DNA from: Odontesthes bonariensis
Lineage: Eukaryota > Chordata > Actinopteri > Atheriniformes > Atherinopsidae
Reading direction: 5' to 3'
DNA: 64,000 nt
Assembly (NCBI RefSeq): GCF_027942865.1
Contig: NC_134516.1
Location: forward strand, 22,407,822-22,471,821
Shown one piece after another: positions 1 to 10,963 of this stretch. The notes beneath the pieces were generated by a model that was not told where the DNA came from, ran no database searches, and was given only the letters and a program-made list of their open reading frames with translations. The position numbers were made by a program, and so were the translations under genes. The stretch's first letter is position 1; every line of letters starts with the position of its first letter.

Positions 1-2445
1 TTCATCTCCTCCCTCACATTACACACCTCCCCTTCCCCCCCATCCTGCCCAAAGCAGATCCATGTCTCCAAAAAGGCGGTGTGGCTTAGATTATAAGTGA
101 CTGAGGCAGTCAGTTACGAGCATACAGAGCGACTGTAGTCGGGGTTTCTTTCATTTTTGCCTGGGCGGACACTGCGGCCGAGCTTGTTTGCACCATGTTT
201 GTTCACTTTATTGGAGCAAGACGCCTTTTAATGAAAGAAAGGAGTTTTTAGAAGTTGCTCCGTCTGGGCCTGCTGACGTACGGAAAAAAAGGCCCCGCCC
301 AGGGCATCCAAACAAACCCATTCTCCAGGGGGAAAGCGCATTCTCTCCACACTGATTCAGGGCCAGTGTAAAAGTTTAGTTCTTTTTCTTTTTGGCTTGG
401 GATAGTTGTAGGTGTGGAGTTTTGTGAGCAAAGCTGACCGCTGATCAGTTGGGTTGTAAGCACATGCTGATCTGGGCCTCATTTACAAAAAATTGGTTGC
501 TTGCAGAGTCGGTCATCTCAAATCATGCTTCAGCACGTCTGCATAATCATGTTATTCTTTGTAATGATGGAACAATGAAGAATAAGTCGAGCAACGTGAT
601 TTATTATAAATAAGGCCCAGTCTTTCCCCATCTCCTGCACCACGACTGCACTCTACAGTCTACACTGGACTTTAAGTGAGCTCCCTCCCCTCCCCCCATC
701 CCTCCCTCCATCTTCTTTTCTTTGCGCATTCTTACAACAGCTGGGCTGTGTTACGTCACACGAGGCTCTTAAGGATATCAGAAGATGCTGACGATAATGA
801 ACACGTTGATGACAACGGTGGTAATCATGTATTCTGAACGAGCTGTTTTTATTTTAGAGTTTTTCTCTTATCGTTTCCAGTTTTGTTTTTCAAAAAAGAG
901 TGAAAAATTCAGAAGAAAAAAAAAAGAAAAGAAAAGTCAACCAATGTAAAGTCCTTTTTTTAAATTACGTGTAATGTTACTGAAGTAATGCTGAAGTCTT
1001 AGCTGTTCTTATGTAGTGCATGACAACAATGACAACAGGATTTGGAAAAACAGAAAAAAATAAACCCAGAGATCTTAACGCTGCTCTTCTCTCTCTTCTC
1101 TCTCTCTCTCTCTCTCGAGATCCTTTCTCACATATAGATTGTCATTCTAGCAAGATTGTACATTTAGTATCTTCTCGTGATCACGTGACTTCAAACAATG
1201 ATGAAAAAATATATATAAATCTAGATGAACGGGCTCTGCTTTGACATCTTGTAAAGATACACATTTAAAAGAGATCTGTGATTTTTGAATTTAAGTGTGT
1301 TCCTCGTTTCTGTTTTTATCTTTTTTTTTTTTTTTCCTTTTTCTTAAATCCTGCCACTTTCCTGAAGCTGCAGCAGGAGGGAGGGGGGTAGGCTTCATCT
1401 TTGTACATTCTCATTGAATTAGATATATTGTGTTTAAATTCCTTATGTGTAGAGGCGTTCAGAAATCCCACCTATTAATTTTCACTTCCTCGGTTGATGT
1501 TACTGTGTTTGGGGGGGGGGGGGCATGTTGTGAGGGTGGAAGTTCAGAGAAATACGAAGAACCTGGTATGAGGAGCAAGTTAGGATTAATTCTGCGCGTA
1601 CACGTCATCTTTTTCAATCTGGTGTTTCGTCCAGTCGTAAGCCGGCGTCGACTTTTTGGTTTTGTACCCCTTTTTGCTTTCTGTGGACTGAACAGGTGGA
1701 GCAGGAAGAGAAGGAGGAGGAGCAGGGGGAGGAGGAGGAGGAGCAGGGGGAAGGAGTGCGAGGTAGAGAGGAAATGACTTGCAGTTCCGGATGGATAGCC
1801 AGCCAGCCAGGCTATATATAATGGATTTTCACTTTCCTCTTGCGCCTCCCTGCCTTCCTTCGCCTTCATTTTCCTTTAGGCATGCTGCTCACCTCTCTGC
1901 CATCAGCACACTCTTGTCTCCTCAGAGGCAGAGCGCACAGGTCGACATATAGATATATAGGCGCATACCATGAAGAGCTGACAGCACGTTAGAGGGGTGG
2001 GTGAGGTTGTTGAAGCAGAAATCAAATAAGTAAATTCAAAATGGCAGCATTGTTGGCAGGAATAACCCGTTCATCCTCATACAGTCGGGTCATATTAAAG
2101 GTTTTCAATATATCCAGACTACACTGAAAGAAATCCGATTACACCTGCAGCAACGTTAATACATTTAATGGTGATTAAATCTGTGAGGACATAATGAGTG
2201 AAATGTGCATGAGGGGGCTGCAATGGGGTGAGTTTGTGGTTTTCAGGGGGTGCTCATTAGAAGCCCAACAGAGGGCAGTAGAGTAGAAGAGGAAGCAGGA
2301 TTTTCTTTCTTTTTTTTTTTTTTTTTTCTTTCTGTGAGTTAAATATTGATTTTGTTTTCCACTGTGTAATATTGTGCAGGTCATTTGCATTGACTGGGAA
2401 ACGCTTTCTACACTGTATTCCATAATAAAGTTTTGAATGTACATA
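1..2445 (+). other. app: 3' untranslated region of app (amyloid precursor protein), left-truncated
   Basis: No coding exon is visible here, but two blocks match the human APP 3' UTR as I recall it. Around 731-750 a block reads ACAGCTGGGCTGTGTTAC. Just before the poly(A) signal, around 2368-2423, a block contains CGCTTTCTACACTGTATT followed by a CATAA(T)AAA poly(A) region, with colinear similarity for about 50 bases upstream of it. The strand (+) and the position next to atp5pf fit the human order APP-GABPA-ATP5PF. The conserved app C-terminal cytoplasmic motif (YENPTY) is not encoded anywhere in the first 700 bases, so the stop codon is probably left of the window. The exact left limit of the 3' UTR is therefore unknown and an intron in the first few hundred bases is possible. 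The stretch also holds a CT-repeat at 1085-1116, a G-run near 1510, and purine-rich tracts. Confidence 0.72.
2424..2429 (+). terminator. app: poly(A) signal AATAAA of app
   Basis: AATAAA lies directly after the block CGCTTTCTACACTGTATT that also precedes a poly(A) site in mammalian APP. A GT/T-rich stretch follows at about 2450-2500, as expected for a cleavage site. Cleavage is expected about 10-25 bases downstream. Confidence 0.75.
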
Positions 2446-3460
2446 CAAAAGCTTTGTCTTTCTGGTCTTTTGTTTGATTTGTTTTATCTTTTTATTCTTT
2501 GTAAGATTGTGAATCAAATCGAAGTGAATGGCTACTTTAACATATATGTACCCTGAAGGGGCCTTTTATTCTGTCTTTGTATCAGGTGAGCGTCTCACAC
2601 AAAACAGCAGACTGGAGCTGACGGGGTGTTGCTCGATCATGTACACATGAGTTCATTGTGGTACAGATAAAAATGTTCACTGGTGAGAACATTATGCGAT
2701 CACTACACTTGGAGTGAGTGTTTATCTTCTTTATAAAAAATGATGAAATCATAAACCAAAAAAAAAAATCAATTAAAATCACTCGTTGCAACCTTGACCG
2801 CTTGCATTCTTTGAGGACTTCACTAATGACAACCATTATTTTTTATTAATCGACTTCCAACGATAGACAGACTAGCTTTGCAGTATGAAGCTTAATCATG
2901 GACCATCATAAATTTAATGGTCATGTAATTGAACTGATGTATTTCCTGAAAATACGTTTGAAATGCTCTGTGACAATGCATTATCATACTGAAAAATGAC
3001 CTCAGCATCACCAAACCACCATAATTTCCATGTCCACCTGTGCATTTATTGTAATTACTTTTTTTTGCGGAGGGGTGGTCCTTTTTTGTCAATATCATAT
3101 TTTGCTGCTCCAAATTTCAGATGAAGCTGACTGGGATCATCCAAGATCTTTGGCCACACCAGAGTTGAATGCGAGTTTTCATCATTTCATCGCACCGACA
3201 TGTCACGTTTCCTGTTAATCACCCAGGTGTAACCATAGACATAATGTAACAGCTCAGCTCTGCAAGCGCTCCCCAAACTCGTGACTTGACTTGTGCACGT
3301 ATTTGTTTTAGAAATGTAAATTATGAAGTGATTCCATAAATTTCTCCTCTACATCATTTGAAATAATGACACTCTATTTCTATTTACTTTTTTTTACAAG
3401 CCAAAAATGTACAAATAATACTGGCCAAAAAAACAACCGCTTCGGTAATGCTTCCTTATC
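2446..3460. other. intergenic, app 3' end to atp5pf promoter
   Basis: About 1 kb of AT-rich DNA. I see no exon with splice sites on either strand. In mammals GABPA occupies this interval on the strand opposite to ATP5PF, but no GABPA coding sequence is recognisable. The part at about 2890-3220 looks like weathered transposon DNA, but I cannot assign a family. Confidence 0.5.
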
Positions 3461-3469
3461 TGCACGACA

Positions 3470-3487
3470 CTCCCACAATGCACCGCG
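3470..3487 (+). promoter_or_regulatory. ZNF143/THAP11 (SBS-type) promoter motif of atp5pf
   Basis: CTCCCACAATGCACCGCG closely follows the known SBS consensus (core CCCAGAATGCAYYGCG, here with a C where the consensus has G). That motif typically sits within a few tens of bases of the start site of housekeeping genes, many of them mitochondrial. A good splice donor follows at 3529, so the motif probably marks the start region of the noncoding first exon. No TATA box is seen. Confidence 0.6.
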
Positions 3488-3528
3488 GTCCTCCACATTT
3501 GGATTCTGTGCTCTGAGTCAAACCCAAG
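3475..3528 (+). other. atp5pf: probable noncoding first exon of atp5pf
   Basis: The first coding exon begins exactly at the acceptor AG before the ATG (4903), so a 5' UTR exon must lie upstream. The best donor is CCCAAG|GTGAGT with GT at 3529-3530, a near-consensus site just 3' of the SBS motif. The transcription start is not determined, so the left end given is approximate. The intron from 3529 to 4902 is AT-rich and contains no other recognised feature. Confidence 0.55.
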
Positions 3529-4902
3529 GTGAGTTCGACTTTACTAAAGAAATGCGGTAAAGCATATTAACCTTATATTTTTTTCTATGTTTATGTACAT
3601 TGAATAATGCCTTCACGAGTTCATGTCTCTAGCCAGTACAGAGATTTTTTTTTTTGTCACGCCGCTGAGCAACAAATTATAACTGAATAGGTTTGAAGAG
3701 TGCGGCGTTAGCTAAAGCTAGGTTAGCATGATAGCATTAGCAGGTGTTTGCTCAGTAAGTAAAACAAACATTTAACGTGAGCTCGTGTATTGTACCCCTG
3801 AATAGAGGCAACATCACACCATTTGGGAGATTGGTAATGCAATCTAAGAGTCTTTTAAAGACTGTTAACGTAGATAATAAAAGTCAGAGATTAGTTAGCG
3901 TTGCCTTAGGCTGCAGCTAGTTGTTGCTAACGCTTTAGCTGGACAGTGGCTCGTCCTTGAGAGATACATATTAATTAGGTCATTCAACACTTCAGGTTTA
4001 ATTTAATAAAAACATTCACTTGTTTATCGTTTGAGAATATCATTTCCAGCCCCTCCTCATTTTTTTTTATTGTAGCGAACAAGTGTACGAAGGCCCATTA
4101 CATCTTAAGTCTGTATTATTGTCCGCCATATTTAACTAAACTTTATTTATAAAGAGCTTCTGACATACAAGTTAAACAAAAAGTCCCTTAGATCAAAACA
4201 AAGATGTGAAATAAAAGGAAAAATGATTGCTGATTAAATGTGCTGTTGAATCGCAGCTACTGCTGAATTTACACGTAAACTTAATTTTACCATTTGAAGA
4301 TGTTTAAAGTTGAATTTAAACCTCCATTTTTATTACACTTGATCTAAAAAGCACTGCAACTCATTGTTAAAATGCAACATGTCATCTGTAAGAACGACTT
4401 ATTCTCTAAGGTCAACTTTGCAAGAGGTTAAAAAAAAAAAAAAAAAAGTTGCAAATGTGTGATTGTGCTCTGATAATTCAGTTCAGCTGTCAGGCAGATG
4501 TGTTCAGGTTAAACGTTATGCCATTTGTCTCGTGAGATAAAGTAGGATGTTGTGTTATTAATACTGTTCAATTGCTTCACAGTTGGGTGCAGTTCTGGTA
4601 AATCAATTTGAACTAATACAGGATATACCATATTAATATAAGGGGCTGTCATAGTCTTAGCATTTTAGATGACCGTAGAAATATTTTAAATAAATAGTAT
4701 TTAGATGATCTGTGAATTATTTGTGATTTCTTTTTAAAAATTGTTTTGTTCTGTTCATTTTGTCATTTGGTGCTTTTGACCAGCACCTTTTACCTATTGG
4801 ACATTGCTTGAAGTGATTGGGCTTAATTCGGCTGAAAACGGGAAATGTACGGGCACATTCTGTTGATGCAGTTTTTAACATTAAACGTTTTTGCTCCTTC
4901 AG

Positions 4903-7268
4903 ATGTCGCTTCATCGGTTATTCCAGCTGTCCTCTCTGCTGCGCTCCGCCGTGAGCCTCACCCTGCGCAGGAACATCGGCATGTCCGCCGTCGTTTTCAA
5001 CAAGGCCAAGGAGCTCGACCCCATCCAGAAGCTGTTCCTGGATAAGATCCGCGACTACAACAGCAAGAGCAAGTTAGTTGACACATGCAGATCCTGTCAT
5101 TTTGTCCGGACACAATGTTTAGATTTGGCTGATCAGAGTGCAAGTTGGAAAAAGTCAAAGTTCAGTCGCGGTGAAACATTAACTCAGGGTTCGTACGGTC
5201 ATGAAAAACCTGGAAAAGTCATGGAATTTTAAAATGGTCATTTCCAGGCCTGAAAAAGTGCTTGAAAAAAATAAAATCGCAAAAGTTTTGGAAAAGTCAT
5301 GGAAATTTGTAACATTCATATTTTCAGGTCGTTCATTTATGCTGAGTTTGAAATAATGTATATGCTTTAAAAAGAAATACTCGCAAATTATAAGCAGGCA
5401 TACGCTGAATACTACTGAAAAGTTCGTTGGCCATAGCAACCATAGACGGCCAGCAATCGGATAAACCAATGAAGTGAATCAATCCTGTGAAAGAATGAAA
5501 ACAAGTGAATGAAACCTGCACTCACCCATTATGAAGTTAACTCTGCCAGCCCTTCCATAACCTGCTCAGCCAACTCCTTGACGTCGGGTATGGTTGGTAA
5601 CGTTACGGCGGCTAGCATTAGCAACGAGGCTGCTAGGCTTGCTAAATCGGTAAGCATTGGGCTACTGAAGAAAGCTAGTCTTTTTAGCTACGTTATATTA
5701 TCATCTTTCTTCTCGGCTATAACCTTTGTTTACGGCCACTGGCCATAACCTGACGCCCTAGCTGTCAAATCACCGGAAGTTTTCACCGGAAGTACTGGCG
5801 CACACACAAAAGCTCTCTCCAGACATATCATTCTTTCATTCCGCCCAGATGAAATTTAATGCCACTCTTCGAAAATCGGCGAAATTTAGGACATTTTAAG
5901 ACCTTAAAAAACGTATTTTTTATTTAAGACTTTTTAATACTTTTTAAGGATCCGCGGAGATCCTGTAATGGCAGTATGGACAGATCCACTTGAGGGATGG
6001 GGGCAGGGGGCGCAATCGTAACACGCACCTGCTTCTGAACTTGAATCTATAAATGTTTATTCTTTTAATAAAACTATTGTCTCTCATTCATTTGTGTCAT
6101 TTGAGATAATACTGTATGCTTTGGAATTCTCATTGTTAGTTTTAATACAACATTTGATCACTTTTTGATGTATACACCGAGTTTTCACCAAATGTTTGGT
6201 CATGGAAATTTTGTTTAAAGTCTTGGAAAAGTCATGGAAATCTTTTGGTCAAAATGTGTATGAACCCTGTTAACTTCAACTTTCCTCAAAAAAGGACGAA
6301 AAAAATTCTTGTCCCTTGGCATGCAATTTCATTTAATTTCATTTCAACCCCCTTTACTAACGCCTCTTCATTTGCTGCTTCCCGCCCACCCTTCGCTGTT
6401 GTGCTCATGAATTTGATCGTTATTTGATGCCTTGGCTCTCCCAGGGCTTCTGGTGGCATTGTGGATGCCGGTCCCGACTACCAGAAGAACGTGGCTGAAG
6501 AAGTAACCAAACTGCAGAGGCTATACGGTGGAGGAGACCTCATTAAGTTTCCTGACTTCAAATTCACAGGTCAGTGGGTTTTTTTTTTTTTTCTGTCCTC
6601 ACCTTCCCAGTTTCGAATTTTTAAATCGGTCTAAAAGGATGTCAAAAATGAACCTTTATATGTGATTAATGTTGGGGAAACAATAGATAAGGAATGACTT
6701 AATATTTAGATAAGTAATGTGTTCATAGGTAAATGTTTTTGTACAGAGCACAAATCTTCTGTTACTTCGGTTTAATCTTAGACAGAGGAGCTCTTAAAGG
6801 GAAAACTAAACCAAACTGTGATTTCTTTGTTCAGGTCAAAGTCATAGACAGCCTGGATTTCTTTTTCTGATTAGCTGCAGTGCTGTAGCACCCACTTGAC
6901 ATGCTTGTTATGACGTAGCTGCTCTTGCTTTGTTAAAGTTGAACAGAGGCTCCTCATGAATATTTCTTCCTTTGCTACTGAAGAGATGTACTGTCATTTG
7001 TGTCTTTGTCTGAGTCTATGAATAGGAAAGATGGTGACACTTAGAAAGGATGATGACTTGTGTTTGAAGTCTGTTGGCTTCAGTGTTTTTGATGATGCAA
7101 GTTTCTTTATATATCTGTGGCTTTTCTATTCAGTCTCCAGTCTTGTACTGTGTTGTACAGCAACATCATGTGAAAAATCAGTCAATTTAAACACCAAAAA
7201 CTGTTGGTAATGCGTTGTTTTTTTTTTCTCTCCCTGCAGAAGTGAAGCTTGACGAAGGAGCCAAGTGA
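4903..7268 (+). CDS. atp5pf: ATP synthase peripheral stalk subunit F6 (coupling factor 6), mitochondrial
   Basis: Three coding exons: 4903-5072, 6445-6569 and 7240-7268. They total 324 nt and encode 107 aa (human 108). All junctions are GT-AG and the phases agree. Subunit F6 sits in the peripheral stalk of mitochondrial F1Fo ATP synthase and helps couple proton flow in Fo to ATP synthesis in F1. The N-terminus is a mitochondrial targeting sequence rich in Arg, Leu and Ser (residues 1 to about 32). The family block KELDPIQKLFLDKIRDY follows at about residues 35-51, then an acidic/basic helix. The FPDFKF motif near residues 92-97 matches the mammalian FPTFKF. The start was chosen because the ATG is the first codon of the exon and aligns with the family start. 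The C-terminal tail is lysine-rich and short. The next intron (6570-7239) holds nothing recognisable. The gene converges with jam2, as in mammals. Confidence 0.95.
5185..6269. mobile_element. complete non-autonomous DNA transposon with CAGGGTTC termini, in atp5pf intron
   Basis: The ends are inverted: the left begins CAGGGTTCGTACG and the right ends TGTATGAACCCTG. The insertion is flanked by a perfect 6-bp direct repeat TTAACT (5179-5184 and 6270-6275). Near both ends a subterminal word GGAAAAGTCATGGAAAT recurs (about 5211, 5290 and 6226). Inside lies another repeat-like stretch at about 5880-5955 with TTTAAGAC words. No transposase is recognisable. The 79-aa open frame at 5509-5748 resembles nothing I know. 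CAGGG termini suggest a hAT-like or related family, but hAT normally makes 8-bp duplications, so the class is uncertain. Confidence 0.75.
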
Positions 7269-7317
7269 ACGATATCCATGTTGTAAATCTCCTTCATGTC
7301 ACAAATATGTTGTATTT

Positions 7318-7323
7318 AATAAA
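7318..7323 (+). terminator. atp5pf: poly(A) signal AATAAA of atp5pf
   Basis: AATAAA lies 50 bases after the atp5pf stop codon, followed within about 40 bases by a GT-rich stretch. This gives a very short 3' UTR, usual for this gene. A second AATAAA at 8289-8294 could serve a rare longer form, but nothing else supports that. Confidence 0.8.
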
Positions 7324-7344
7324 AGGAAAGATGAACTCTGACAC

Positions 7345-8983
7345 TTGCTCTGATGGTCTCTACAATGTGATTCTTTTGTAATACCCTAACAATATCTTTC
7401 CAAGAACGCGACATTGATAATGGCACCTTTTTTTTTTTAAAGATAATTTAAACTGTCTGATACCTGATGGCTGATTTTAAGGTGAGTGCTTGAATCGGAA
7501 AAAGAGGTAATCATGGCCAAACTCCAACCTTATTAAAGCACATCTCAGTTTCCCAATAAGGATATCGGCTTTCTGTCCGGCTCACATCACAATAAAAAAT
7601 GGGCCTGCGTGTTTTGGCACAAAGCCCTCATCGGTGTTTCACATGTACAAGGACAGACGTGCAATAAGTATTAAAGTCACAAATGCTAAAAAGGTGTTGG
7701 ATTCAGCTGATTTGCATCAAACCTCAATGAGCTTGTTTCAAAAATTTTTTTTAATTTTCTTGTGTGTGTTTATGGAGCAAATTTAACTGCACGCTTCAAG
7801 TGATGGTCCTGAATATGTAAAGATAACTTTTTTAGTAGATCTGTTTTTGAGACTCTTAATACATAATTCACTTTACGGAAACCATCGTGGTTTGAAAGGT
7901 GATTCCTCAAACTCTACCCAGAAAGCCACAATCCGAAGAGATGCTGCCTCCCATTTATTGAATGTTAAAGCAAAAAACTTCAGGTCCTCTTTGTTTTATT
8001 TACCAAATATAACCTGTGTATATAGCCTTTTATGTATAAAAAAAATGATAAAGTAACACTGCCATATTCTTTGATTTTGTGATCTATTTGTTGGCATGTC
8101 CTTGTGGTTTGTAGGACAAACTGAACGACCTTTGAAACGACAAATATCGGAGCCCAAAACAAAGTAATGTAAGTTCAGGTTTTATGGACTTTAGAGGTTT
8201 GCAGTAAAATAGTTAGAGGAGATGACCTTCTGATACCAGATGGACTTACTGACGACTTCAGCCTTGTTTGTTTGTTTGGATGTAGTTTAATAAAGTTTTG
8301 TATTTGACTTTAAATAACTTGTGCAGTTGGGTGGCTACTCTGCTCAGCAATAGATGAGCAAGGTGATTGGATGGTGCCTAAATAGCCCACACCTGTTTAG
8401 CATTGCATTTATTCCACTTCTGACCTTCTTGTGTACGTGAAGATGCTCCGATGAAGCCGAATAAACAACTCAAATGTAAGTACTTCCATCTTCCTCATTT
8501 AGATATTGACATGTGCTACCTGTTGTTTTATTATTTATTTTTATTTTTTAAAGAAAAGCACATTTTTAAAAAATCGTGTGAGTATATCTCGTCCAAACGT
8601 GAATGTATGAATTTTTTCTTTTATATGCATGTCGTCGGTATTACAGCTCTGAATGTTTAATTCGGAGCTAAAATACTTATTTACGTGTTTATTTGATTAA
8701 TGACAAATGATGTAACATTTAGATCACCATTTCATAGCTCAAACAATAAGTAATGTACAGTTAAAAGAGGTTAGTTGAAGCCTTCATTTTTACTCTCAAA
8801 ATATAAAGCGCTGAATTTAGATCGGATTTCCACACCTTTATCTGAAATTCCCAGAACTGCAGTGAGCCCTATGCTGGCTGACCTAGATGGAAATTGGCTG
8901 TCACTCCGAATTAGTCTTGAGTTTGTCAAGGTCATTATGACAAGGTCAGAGATGCATTTGAGCCTTCCTAGGATGAATATTTG

Positions 8984-9015
<32 letters not shown>

Positions 9016-9312
9016 AAAAAAGCAGAGGAAAGACCCATTTTTCCATCTGACCAGATGCTTGATATTTTAAGATCTCAGGGCATGGTTCAAAGTTTTATCG
9101 CTCATTTTCAACCATGCAGATCAGAAAGAGACTACTGGTGTAAGTTAGATCTGCACCTGCATGTTCAAAATCCTGATAAGAGACGGGGAAACTCCCTGAA
9201 GAGATGAAGTTAACCTGCTTTGGGTGTGACATGCCTGTTAAAAGATCAATGTACAGTCTTGCCACTTGATTTCAGTATTTCCCTGCGTGGGAATACAGAT
9301 GTGGTTAGTTAA
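7345..9312. other. intergenic, between convergent atp5pf and jam2
   Basis: AT-rich DNA without recognisable exons. It contains an isolated AATAAA at 8289 and a run of about 20 C followed by about 16 A at 8986-9021. No gene is called. Confidence 0.5.
8986..9021. repeat. poly-C/poly-A tract
   Basis: About 20 consecutive C are followed directly by about 16 A. The opposite strand is a G-run able to form a G-quadruplex. Its length is likely variable and assembly here may be inexact. Confidence 0.8.
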
Positions 9313-10012
9313 AGGGGAAGTTCGTTTTTTTTTTAACCTTATTTCTGGCATAAAATACGTTCATCTACTCACCGATAACAATTTGGTGAAAGTCGGCGTC
9401 CTTCGGGAGATATTTAGATCACTCGAGATCCGTGTTTATCCATATTACGGGAGAGAACAGGACAGTACAGCCTCTAGATAAGGCATTATCTGTCTTTATT
9501 TCACCAATACTTTAAGACAAATGAATGACTGAACACGTACTATTGCACTGTTAGTTCAGAGCTGCTGTGTTGTTGGTGTTATTAAGGGCTATCGGGGGGC
9601 TTTCTACACACGCGTCTACTGGGATGACTTCATTGACGCGTGCCGCTGCAGCACACCTCATTCAAGGACGTCCATCGTACTCAAAGTTGTCGTCAAAATC
9701 TGATCAATATCCTGCCATGTTGCACAAAACTAGCAATAGCAAGCTCCGTGTGAAGTTAGCCGACTGTCACAGAGCACGGAGTGCTGCAGCAGCACGCTTT
9801 GACGTCATCCCAGTAGATGTGTGCGTAGAAAGCCCCCCGATAGCCCCTAATAACACAAACAACACGGCAGCTCTGAACTAACAGAGCAATAGTTACACGT
9901 TCATCATTCATTCGTCTTAAAGTATTGGTGAAATAAAGACAGATAATGCCTTATTTAGAGGCTATACTGTCTATGCCCTGTTCTCTCCCGTTATATGGAC
10001 ATAGGGATATAA
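9313..10012. mobile_element. TTAA-flanked palindromic (fold-back) element, copy 1, right end truncated
   Basis: The left end is TTAA|AGGGGAAGTTCG, the same as copy 2 at 36804. The body is a near-perfect giant hairpin. The left arm (about 9390-9660) returns as its reverse complement at about 9760-10005: the words TAAGGCATTATCTGTC and GACAGATAATGCCTTA, and ATCGGGGGGCTTTCTAC and GTAGAAAGCCCCCCGAT, are the two arms of one stem. Sequence shared with copy 2 stops near 10012, so the right terminal repeat is lost. The TTAA target suggests a Kolobok- or piggyBac-type family. AGGG ends favour Kolobok, but no transposase is present. Confidence 0.8.
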
Positions 10013-10099
10013 CTGGTGACCATGTTCAGTGTGATAAAATCAGCAGTCTAATAATCTTCTCTGTCGGACCCTCGTAAGAATCGCCAGTACAAGACTTGA

Positions 10100-10963
10100 A
10101 TAGAAAAACATTTTATTACCGATACACCATTCAAATAAAACTCTGAACAAATCATCCACGCAGTCAAAAACAGTGGCACGAGAATATAAAGACAGAAAAG
10201 AAGTAAGGCAAGTTTGTTTGTTTTTTTTTGTTTTTTTTTTTACAAAAAAAAGTGATCGTAGATATTTATGACAGACAAATTAAAAAGGCACAAGGTATAC
10301 AGTATATATATAATATATCTATATATATGTATTTAGTTATAAAAAGACCATGCAGGCACATCAGGATGGAATGGGGTTGGTCTCAGTAGAATCAGCTCGA
10401 GTGGTTTCTTGTTTTTTTTTTACTAAGATCAAGAGAGCTTTTTAGTGGCATCAGGGCCTCGGACTCAAAGACAAAATACCGGCTTGAGGTAAGCTGCATT
10501 AAAGTTTGAGTATTCTGAAAACAACTGAAATGCTTTCACTATGGCTTTACAGAGAATTTTCTCATTATGATTAAAGCAAAATTACAAAAAAAAAAACAGT
10601 CACTTAACTAAAAACATCTCTCTTTGGTAGAAAATAAATCAAGTTGTGAAACAATTGGCCTGCAGAAGGAAGAAAAACGATGGGTGATGAATTATCTGCT
10701 AACATTTTTCAACGATCAAGTTAAAGGTCTCACCACCAGGGGGCAGCAGAGTAGCGTGAAACTACTGAATCCCCCACAAACAGCAGGAGGCGTCGATGGG
10801 GGGGAAAAGGCGAACCACACACAGCAAAGCAAGAGTAACGAGCCTTGGACCTTTGCTTGACAGAATTCAACCAAAAGTAGCGGTGGAGGAAGAAGAAGAA
10901 AGGAAAAATCCAGTGTTGGCACCTCATCACAGGGGTGATGTCAGTCATAGAAAGGCCAGCTTC
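10100..10963 (-). other. jam2: 3' UTR of jam2
   Basis: This stretch follows the jam2 stop codon on the minus strand and ends at a poly(A) signal (plus-strand TTTATT at 10112-10117, AATAAA on the minus strand). No other gene lies here. It ends about 90 bases from the truncated palindromic element. Confidence 0.65.

Noticed and set aside
1430-1869. Opposing open frames near 1.4-1.9 kb
   Set aside because: Low-complexity (GGA)n and polyglycine/serine translation inside the app 3' UTR.
8281-8300. Isolated AATAAA suggesting a further 3' end after atp5pf
   Set aside because: No open frame, splice site or conserved block links it to a gene.
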